Source: Lingula anatina (lineage: Eukaryota > Brachiopoda > Lingulata > Lingulida > Lingulidae). From it: a stretch of 29,567 nt of DNA. Shown piece by piece: positions 22,901 through 29,567 of this stretch. Position 1 is the first letter of the stretch, and each line of letters starts with the position of its first letter. Where the stretch lies: positions 159,337 to 188,903 of the forward strand of contig NW_019775651.1 in the NCBI RefSeq assembly GCF_001039355.2, in the 5' to 3' direction. The translations under genes and the position numbers were made by a program. Under the pieces are notes generated by a model. The model was not told where the DNA came from and made no database searches. It saw nothing but the letters and a program-made list of their open reading frames with translations.

Positions 22901-25900
22901 CATTCATTGCAGCTGAGACTCTTGTCAAGTCAAAAAGAGACATATACATATACATGCACTTATGTAATTTCTTGGAAATTATAAAATGTGATGAACTAGT
23001 GATGCCGGAATCAACTACCATTTTTAATTTCCTACTGAGAAAAGTACTTTTTGTAATAACTATATTCTTTGTTTTTAATTTCCTACTGAAAGAAGTACTT
23101 TTTGTAATAACTATCATCTTTTCTTTTATTTAATTTCCTACTGAGAAAAGTACTTTTTGTAATAACTATTTTCTTTTTTTTTAACGTTACTGGATATGAA
23201 AAAAGACAAGTGCTTGTATAAGTTCTCTTCTATTAGATACCATATTTTAATGGACACATCACCAGCACCTCTCGTAACCTGCACCTTGCACTTTCTTGGA
23301 ATTTTTACTTGCTGCTAATTATTCTCAAACTTACTGGATTGATTCACAGAACTCAGATACGTGCCAACGAAAGATTTAAAAAAATGTCTGGATTATTTAA
23401 CTTAATAATTAAAAGTTTACAATTATGATATTTTCAGACACATCTGGTTCTGTGGTGAGGTGGTCACCATTGGGCTGTTGGACAGGTGCATGAAAACCAT
23501 GCCATGGATTAGGTTCTTCAACTTGTACAGTGTCTCTGAGTGCCACGATGTCGCTGTGGCCGACTTGTCACATTTCTACCAGGATATGAAGGTGAGTGTT
23601 GCATGTTCATTATCAAAATGTCAGGCTTACTTTCGGTCTTGTCATTAAGTTTAGTTAATTCTGAGAGGAAATTGGAAGGAAGAGCTAAATGTCAGTCAGA
23701 GATAAGTAGTAAATCTTTGTCACGAAAAAGTATATATAGATTTATCCTGAAAAAAAGAGGTTTCTGAGAGAGAATTGTTAAAGTCAGTCCTAGCCAAATA
23801 ATTAAGGAAATAAAAATAAAGATCATGAATTTAATTTTGATATATTCTATTTGATATTGATTTATTTGTTTTATTTATTGATATGGCACAGTGATAAAGT
23901 AACACTAATACCAAACTTAATTTCTTATTAATTATTTAAATAAGCAGACAGTTTTCCTGTGATAATTGTTACAGTGGTAATTACTGACTTAATTCAAACA
24001 ATTTACTGTGGATTGTGTTTATTTCTTGAATGAATGTCATATATGTACTCTATCTGGAAAAGATTATCTAAAAGCTTTGAAAAGTTGTGTAGATTTTTAT
24101 TAATAATTGTAATGTTATTTTGTGAGCAACACAAAAATGAAATATATGAGTCAGTAAAGATTTGTTTGAATTTATTCCTTTCATTCACTATAAATATATC
24201 TTGTATTAATAGTACTGTATATGGAAAGGGCAATTTAATAGGTTTTAAAGTTGATTTGATTTCTCATCAAAGATTTTGATTTTTTGAGTAACATAAATTA
24301 AAAATTTGAAATATTTGAATAAGTCACTGTGTTGGTAGAAACTTATGAGTATTTTCAGCAGTTTCATCACTTTAGCCGATGCTCCTCAGCATACTTAGGC
24401 ATAGCATTTTTCTTCCACCAGCTTGAAGGCCGCAAGTTCTGTCCAGTAGGAAAGTTACTCCCAGGGGTTAAAGTGGTCATTTTAGATGACCAGATGAAGC
24501 CGCAGCCAGTGGGGGTGCCTGGGGAGGTATGTGGTTGCACACGTCAGTGTGTTTGTGTGTGTGTGTGTTTGTGTGTGTGCATGCACTCATGCGTGTGTAC
24601 ACGAACCATCATGTATCTGTTGTAGCATTCATCAAGATTCCAGTTACAAATGCTCATTTTATGCTTCATTTTAATGCTTATTTTCTTACTATTACATGAT
24701 TCAATGTAATGGGCGAAAAAGCCAACTAATGGGCTTGTTAAACAGAACAAAATTTAAATGTGATCAGTCTTTTTTCGTTGATTAATTAATATACTTACTT
24801 ATTTATTCAGTTATTTCTTCATTCAGTTATCTGTGACACTTAATATTTTCACAATACCCAGATCTATGTTGGAGGGCCCACCTTGGCTCTGGGTTACCTG
24901 AACAGACCAGAGCTGAATTCAGAGCGTTTTGTCCAGAGTCCCGGGGCAGTGTCCAGTGAGGTAGGCGCCAGGCTATACAAGACTGGAGACTGGGGTTACA
25001 TGCTCTCGGATGGCAGTTTTGAGATCTGTGGGCGCTGTGACTCCATGGTGAAGATACGAGGGTATTCTATTGAAATACAGGTTAGGATTCAGATTATGAA
25101 TGAATTATATCTTGAGGTTGGACATGCAGCTGCTTTTGTAATTTTACATATGAGCCTAATACCAAATTAATCCTATTGAAATAGATTTTTAAATTAAAAA
25201 ATTACAGAATGGGGAAATGGAAAAAGTTCTTCTTTCAAAAAGAAGTTCCAGTAAAAAAGCAGCAAATAAAAGTTAAATTCATTTATTTATTTATTTATTT
25301 ATTTTCAGGCCGTGGAGGCAGCCATTTTGGACCTGCCCACTGTGAATGCTGCGGTGGTGATAGTAAAGGGAGAAGAGGGGGAGGACAAGTACCTGGTGGC
25401 CTACATTGTACCTGAGGGACAGACCACCAAGAAAGAAATCAGAGCTGCACTTAAGAGGAGACTGCCCTTTTACATGATTCCATCCTATTTTGTACTGTTG
25501 AAGGAGTATGTGTTGTTATTGGTTACGTTTTAAATTTAATTCAATTTTATTTACTTATTTTGAAAATCTGTTTTTGAATTGATGATGAAAAAATTGTAGT
25601 AGTTGTTCAATTTATAGAACAAATATATTTCACTGGATGTTAGGTTACCAATAATTTTAAAATAACAAGATTAGTATGATGTATCAGGTCAGTACTTCTC
25701 AAAAATTCACAACTAAGTCTGAATTCTTGTACACACACAAAGTCTATTTCTATAAGGATCCCCATCTTAGCTTCGTCTGGCAAGTTGGACAAGAAGGCCC
25801 TCCCTCCTGTGAAGGAGGATGAAGAGACAGACCAGGAGGGGGCACCCACCACAGAATTGGAGAAGCAGCTGGCCCTGGTCTGGGCTGAGGTCCTGCAGCA

Positions 25901-28900
25901 CAAATCTATTGATGTACAAGAGAGTTTCTTTGATCTGGGAGGGTGAGAAATATATATATTTCTGTTTGCCTTCCATATATTTTGATAAAAAATATGGACA
26001 GCGGGGTGGGGCTGGGGTCAAGAAAGGAAGGAAATTAAAAGGGGGATGGAGAAGAAAATAAAATGAGGCCTCCTACCAAATAGGGGATTGTTGTTATCTG
26101 TTATCTGTTGTAATATGCCTATTGTGGTAAAATGCTTAATGTAGGTTGAATCATAACCCATTTGATGTCATTCTCAAACTCCTTTTTACGTAAAAACGCT
26201 TACTCCTTTACAGCTTACATACCGTAGTTGCTTAAGAAAGCCACTTATATTATAACTTCATAGATTTTTTTAGGAAATTTCAAAAGTCAGGATGTTTATT
26301 TATTTCGTCAGGTGTTCAAGGTGTTCATTGTGGTTAATTGAAATTCACTTGTAATTCACTTCTTTTTTAAGTGGACACTGTGTTAGGAAGTGGTGCTCTG
26401 AAGTGTCGACTGAAATTTCAAAAGAACATTATTTATCAGAAATAACAGCGCAAGGACAGTCAACGAGAATTAGTTTAAGTCTGAATATTCTAAAATGATA
26501 TTGTTTTGACAAACCACTTTCAGCCATTCCCTTCTTGCCACAAAGCTGCTGAACAGAGTGAAGGAGCAATTCAAGACGGAGCTGACGGTGCGTGATTTGT
26601 TCATCCATTCCACGGTATCCATGATGGCCAAGCTGATAGAGAGGCAGTCGGGGACGGGTGACACTGCGCTGGCCAGGCTGTCACCAGAGTTAGACCTGAG
26701 GAAAGAGGTTGAGATGCACAACCAAGGAGCTGTCAGGTTGGTGAAACTTTAATACATGGTGCCTCAAGTACTTGGTTATCATTTACTACATATGTCAATT
26801 GTTATCATTTACTACATATGTCAATTGTTATCATTTACTTCAGGCCTGTTTAGAATTCCTGTTTGGTTTTTTTTGGGGTCCACAGCCTTGGAAGGTGTAT
26901 TGTTTACATTGATGGTTTTGGTTTGCGTGATTATAAAAAAGTGTGTCAGCCTGATAATTGCAGGTTTTAAGAAGTATATATATATAGAAGCATATGAATG
27001 TGATAGTTGAGCCCCTGGTTGCTGAGATGATTGTGTTAATATCTGCTCACAATTAAATGTGGTAGGAATAACAGCCACATATATCCACATGTTGTATGAT
27101 CTCAGTAAACACACCAAATCTGATTTCATTGATACTGTTTATTATTATTATTATTATTATTTTGTTAGATTTATTGGCTATCATTTTAAAAGCCAGTGAA
27201 TTACTAGCACCTTCAGACAGACATTGCATTTGATTGAAAGTATTTTTTCTCATGTAGCATGGACATAGAACTGCGCTCTTTCTGGAGGTCAGTGCAGTAC
27301 AGTAATAAAAACAAGTGGTACAGAGGCAGGGTGCTTCTGACAGGTGCCACGGGCTTCCTGGGTGCTTTCATACTGAGAGATTTATTACTTAACACAGGGG
27401 TGAGTAGATTTTGATATCATAGTATTTCATATCACTGCTCTGCTCTACACTGCGCAATATACATTTTGTTGGTGCATAGTTATAACAAATACTATGAACT
27501 GGGGGGGGGGGGAGCTTACATTGTAATCTGTGTTGTGAACATTAATAAACCTTACCCTTTTCTATCAAGTACGCTCTTTCCTCAGACTCATGTCTACTGT
27601 GTGGTGCGAGCCCTCCCCGAGAAATCAGGTCTTCAGAGATTGAAGGAGACACTGCAGCAATATGGCATCTTGCCGTCTCCGAGGAAAGATTTGACCGAGG
27701 AACAGGAGATTTGTGCAAAGGAGGTGGATTACAGGGTTACCACTGTTGAAGGTTAGAATTATGTAATTATTTATATGTATATAATATACACAGGGAGATT
27801 CATCAAGGGTGTGCCATGGGACCCCCCATTCCCACCCTCACTACACACACCCTCAGCTGATCATTATTAATTAGCTTGACATACAGATATGCTAATTGAA
27901 ACTAAACAGAAAGAAAGCTATATGTACCACTGTTCACTCTCACCCTTCTACTACATGTATTAACTTATATTTTTGATAAGGTGACATTACTCTGGTAAAC
28001 CTGGGGATGTCTGATGAAGACTACCACCATTTCACAACTGAGATTGACACTGTGATCCATGCTGCTGCTTATGTCAACCTTATCTACCCATATCAGGTAG
28101 GTGAATGTGTGTGTGTGTGTGTGTGTGTGTGTCTTAGAGAGTGAGAGAGTGAGAAAGCAAAGAAAGGAGATCGATTTATTATCACTATGGTGAATACAGA
28201 TTGGTGTTTTTGTTGCTTCTTTGTACATTTCATTTGCATTGCAAGGTTTTAATCATTGATGTTATTAGTTTTGAAATGTGAAAAAGGCTTTTAATTGGCA
28301 TTTTTTGATGCGATTTTGTTGTATTACTCATAAAATGATAGTGTGCTATGATTGGTATTTATTTCCTGTATGACCCAGGCACTCTATGGACCCAATACTT
28401 TAGGAACACAGAACATTATCATGTTTGCTTGTAAATGCAAAATTAAACCTTTGCACTACATAAGGTAAGGTGTATTGGGCTCCTGTCTGTACTGTGTAGA
28501 TGGCAGTCAGAATATCAACTTGCTTGGTACAGTTGGAGAATGCATGCGATTGCCTTTGGATTATATGATATGCCTCAATCTCTTATGGCTCTTACACACC
28601 TCTGCCTAAAAGCAGTCATAGCCTACATAATTCACACATTCCTGCAAATAAACAGACACATCAACTAAGATATATACTATATGTAACAAATAGCATCATG
28701 TGAGAAGCTACCTAGAACCAGGCACACAGTCTTATATATATTACATTTAGACAATAATGTCTAAAACTATGAACCTTGCCTTTATACTAATGAACTAACT
28801 CTTTTCTAGTTTTGCATTTTTATTATGTAGTGTGAGCCTGCTATTGTCTATGCCTATCAATATCACTTATCTGTTTGTTAAAACTGACAGTTATGTGTCT

Positions 28901-29567
28901 TGAGTTACATATCTTGTGCAGTGATAAAGACAGTTTATGATAAGAAATAGATAATGTTAATGTTTGTAGGGCTTTTAAGATCTATTGAATGAAAATGAGT
29001 CTAACTTTTTATGACCTGTACAGTAATTAAGTAATGAACAAAAGCACACATGCCATGTCATTTGATTGACATCATTGAAATATATTTTTAAAAACAGGCT
29101 TAAAATTTAAAGTTCAAGGCTTTATTAATTTATTATAATTATAGACTAATGGATTTCATCACACATTTCAAATATTTTAAAGACTTATAAAATAAGTGAT
29201 GACAATATTTAAGTGCACTTGATTTGTCTTTTCTTTTATTTCCTATATCTTTTTATTGCTACTAATTCAAAAGCACTAACTGTTCCTTTTGAATGAAGTT
29301 TATCTAACAAGTTATATAGAAGATTTCAAACACAGCAGCATGTTTGATAAATTATTTTAAATATTAATATTTAATTATTTTAATATATAAATTTGTAATA
29401 ATCAGCATTACTAACTGAGTGCACACACATTAATATTGTATATGTAGAGGACTACGTTCTGCATGTTCAAGCAGTATACTAAGATATTCATCTGGGCTTA
29501 CTCTATCCATTACTATTTATTATTGTTTTACTACTATTTTTATTGTTTTTCTTATTTTTATTCAGTA
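16917..29567 (+). CDS. NRPS-like adenylation-thiolation-thioester reductase (A-T-R) enzyme, 3' end beyond window
   Basis: Exons 16917-16985, 17240-17414, 19607-19723, 20924-21076, 21498-21629, 21887-22052 (or its duplicate 22527-22692), 23438-23591, 24422-24526, 24862-25080, 25309-25505, 25757-25942, 26524-26736, 27258-27399, 27586-27751, 27981-28096, 28379-28464, and 29566 onward join with matching phases and no stop, giving 798 complete codons. The A domain spans about 1-510 with A3 (YSSGTTGKPKG, 162-172), A5 (N299-E305), A7 (YKTGDWGYM, D400), A8 (GRCDSMVKIRG) and the A10 lysine K505. The T domain carries LGGHSL with pantetheinylated S560. The R domain begins TGATGFLG (657-664), an NADP-binding Rossmann motif. 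The expected activity is ATP-dependent activation of an acid and reductive release as an aldehyde or alcohol, in the cytosol. There is no condensation domain, so it should act on single substrates. Val203 replaces the usual amino-binding Asp. The R-domain Tyr-Lys catalytic pair lies past the window. Confidence 0.9.
17695..17700 (-). terminator. Putative poly(A) signal of nested receptor gene, copy 2
   Basis: AATAAA on the minus strand about 40 bases after the receptor stop codon, identical in position to copy 1. Confidence 0.45.
17742..18752 (-). CDS. Rhodopsin-class (class A) GPCR, intronless, nested in A-T-R intron 2, copy 2
   Basis: Same 336-residue seven-helix receptor as at 5224-6234, with no amino-acid change. 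The ten base differences are all silent and fall mostly in the 5' half of the gene. Landmarks are the same: sequons at N5, N10 and N16, N44 in TM1, Ala-Arg-Thr-Arg-Phe at the TM3 end, and Asn-Phe-Phe-Val-Tyr in TM7. It lies in the 2.2-kb intron 2 of the complete enzyme copy, opposite strand. Silent-only divergence shows that the protein is under selection, so it is a working gene and not a retrocopy relic. Ligand and tissue are unknown; nesting alone does not show a functional link with the enzyme. Confidence 0.9.
   Translation of the reverse strand: MSLYNTSIINGSEVINGTINFKVKLNLIGHIAINVFAVGGIILNTLAMVIFSKYRKKNKTMFLLLIMAVNDSIFLILRILLSGYIICKSTFLSEEIKLNQPRLFLYAGTLFNFLQTLQVYMAVLVARTRFQSIKNPYNAHFQHSLSTKKGFLPILVLLVVLLLFNSAKLFDVANINVGHCDNTLAEMCTKLHLKQGPFWQKYSVVFRLILNIPVSCVLPMVLFIYYTARTMKELSMYRNRIATVENCPRISQRNRKLHWEMLKMLIVITVFMLATDILFIGLQVGTVFPNLFENSSNYIMLPMGLISTISASINFFVYGIFGSQFREELKKMYCKK
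19337..19375. repeat. (TTTA)n(GTTT)n microsatellite, copy 2
   Basis: Counterpart of 6826-6864 with different unit numbers. Confidence 0.9.
19843..20099. mobile_element. Foldback MITE, PIF/Harbinger-like, copy 2
   Basis: Same element and site as 7333-7584, again flanked by TTA on both sides (19840-19842 and 20100-20102). It carries several substitutions and small indels relative to copy 1, mainly in its middle. Confidence 0.75.
20774..20831. repeat. Perfect 22-bp inverted repeat (hairpin), copy 2
   Basis: Arms 20774-20795 and 20810-20831 are exact reverse complements and identical to those in copy 1; the 14-base loop differs by one base. Confidence 0.85.
21785..22382. repeat. Exon 6 local direct repeat, unit 1
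   Basis: About 600 bases holding exon 6 (21887-22052) and its flanking introns. It is repeated at 22422-23024 with few differences, two of them in the exon and both silent. It ends at the N at 22383. Confidence 0.92.
22383..22383. other. Single N, probable contig join
   Basis: The N falls at the spot that, in the second unit, is the beginning of a three-unit tandem repeat (23021 on). Contigs often end at such repeats, so the duplicated exon 6 probably reflects two overlapping contig ends that were not merged. Confidence 0.8.
22422..23024. repeat. Exon 6 local direct repeat, unit 2
   Basis: Second copy of exon 6 (22527-22692, 166 bases) with flanks. Both exons have acceptor phase 1 and donor phase 2, so splicing both into one mRNA would shift the frame and hit a stop soon after the second exon begins. 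At most one can be used per transcript. Confidence 0.92.
23021..23180. repeat. Three-unit tandem repeat, 51-57 bp period
   Basis: Three units of ttaatttcctactgaga (or ctgaaag) aagtactttttgtaataacta plus variable T-rich spacers, in intron 6. Confidence 0.9.
23592..24421. other. Intron 7, no features
   Basis: AT-rich intron between the A5-bearing exon 7 and exon 8. Short open frames on both strands lack motifs. I see nothing functional. Confidence 0.6.
24547..24580. repeat. GT-rich microsatellite after exon 8 donor
   Basis: GT repeat interrupted by TTT, starting about 20 bases downstream of the exon 8 splice donor. Confidence 0.9.
25281..25304. repeat. (ATTT)n repeat forming exon 10 polypyrimidine side
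   Basis: Six ATTT units immediately before the exon 10 acceptor (attttcag, exon from 25309). Confidence 0.9.
25757..26736 (+). other. Carrier (thiolation) domain region of the A-T-R enzyme
   Basis: Exons 11 (25757-25942) and 12 (26524-26736) encode the end of the A domain and the phosphopantetheine carrier. The A10 block Ala-Ser-Ser-Gly-Lys-Leu-Asp carries catalytic K505. An acidic linker follows, then the helix starting Glu-Leu-Glu-Lys-Gln-Leu. The exon junction splits the second Gly codon of Asp-Leu-Gly-Gly-His-Ser-Leu, where S560 is the 4'-phosphopantetheine attachment site, and helices II and III follow in exon 12. All core residues are intact, so the carrier should be active if a phosphopantetheinyl transferase is present. 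Confidence 0.9.
25943..26523. other. Intron 11, no features
   Basis: AT-rich intron inside the carrier domain codons. A G-rich patch occurs near 26000-26050; nothing else is recognisable. Confidence 0.6.
26775..26840. repeat. 26-bp tandem repeat, 2.5 units
   Basis: Two perfect 26-base units (gttatcatttactacatatg and tcaatt) and a partial third in intron 12. Confidence 0.95.
27138..27161. repeat. (TTA)n microsatellite
   Basis: Eight or so TTA units in intron 12. Confidence 0.85.
27501..27512. repeat. Poly-G run
   Basis: Twelve consecutive G in intron 13. Confidence 0.95.
28106..28132. repeat. (TG)n microsatellite after exon 15 donor
   Basis: About 13 TG units beginning nine bases after the exon 15 splice donor. 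Confidence 0.95.
28465..29565. other. Intron 16
   Basis: A very AT-rich 1.1-kb intron. I see no exon, repeat array or RNA gene in it. It ends in a long T-rich tract and acceptor at 29564-29565. Confidence 0.75.

Larger units (their letters stand above)
27258..29567 (+). other. Thioester reductase domain region of the A-T-R enzyme (partial)
   Basis: Exons 13-16 and the first two bases of exon 17. The order follows the extended SDR fold of NRPS terminal reductases: Thr-Gly-Ala-Thr-Gly-Phe-Leu-Gly for the dinucleotide phosphate, Val-Val-Arg-Ala at the second strand end, Gly-Asp-Ile then Asn-Leu-Gly, Val-Ile-His-Ala-Ala-Ala with Val-Asn (about 756-764), and Asn-Thr-Leu-Gly-Thr near 776-780 in exon 16. 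Exon 16 ends Leu-His-Tyr-Ile plus AG, and the window's final TA after an acceptor (ttattcag, ending 29565) completes a Ser codon, as the family motif expects. The Tyr-x-x-x-Lys pair is downstream and cannot be checked. Confidence 0.88.

Noticed and set aside
24544-24750. His/Thr-repeat peptide on the minus strand
   Set aside because: It is produced by the GT microsatellite in intron 8.

Overview
The window looks like animal nuclear DNA, most likely from a marine invertebrate; I cannot name the species. Introns are AT-rich, exons are short with clean GT-AG borders and consistent phases, and microsatellites and small transposon remnants are frequent. The main gene, on the plus strand, is a multi-exon NRPS-like enzyme with the order adenylation (A), thiolation (T), thioester reductase (R). 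Sixteen exons join in frame, and a seventeenth begins in the last two bases of the window. Such an enzyme would activate a carboxylic acid as its adenylate, load it on a phosphopantetheine arm and release it reductively.

Layout: 1-2529 is unique upstream sequence with a possible signal-peptide exon and a (CA)n tract. 2530-9259 is copy 1 of a duplicated block: A-domain exons 1-5, with an intronless 7TM receptor (GPCR) gene antisense inside intron 2. 9260 is a single N. 9261-15079 is an unrelated segment holding one orphan plus-strand 3' exon, a minisatellite, and the first six exons of a minus-strand BARD1 homologue whose intron carries a 511-bp MITE. 15080 is a second N. 15081-22382 is copy 2 of the block, extended by exon 6. 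22383 is a third N. 22384-29567 repeats exon 6 and continues through the rest of the A domain, the T domain and about half of the R domain.

The copies differ by small indels and substitutions. In the coding sequence compared I count 22 synonymous and no amino-acid-changing differences. Copy 1 stops at an N, copy 2 starts at an N, and the exon 6 repeat flanks an N lying next to a tandem repeat. Retained alternative haplotypes or unmerged contig ends therefore explain the layout better than real tandem duplication, although the sequence alone cannot prove this. The real locus is probably one A-T-R gene with one nested receptor gene, and the BARD1 segment may be misplaced.

The most interesting biology is the A-T-R enzyme. 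Its substrate pocket appears to lack the Asp that holds an alpha-amino group and has an Asp elsewhere, and a complete receptor gene sits nested on the opposite strand.
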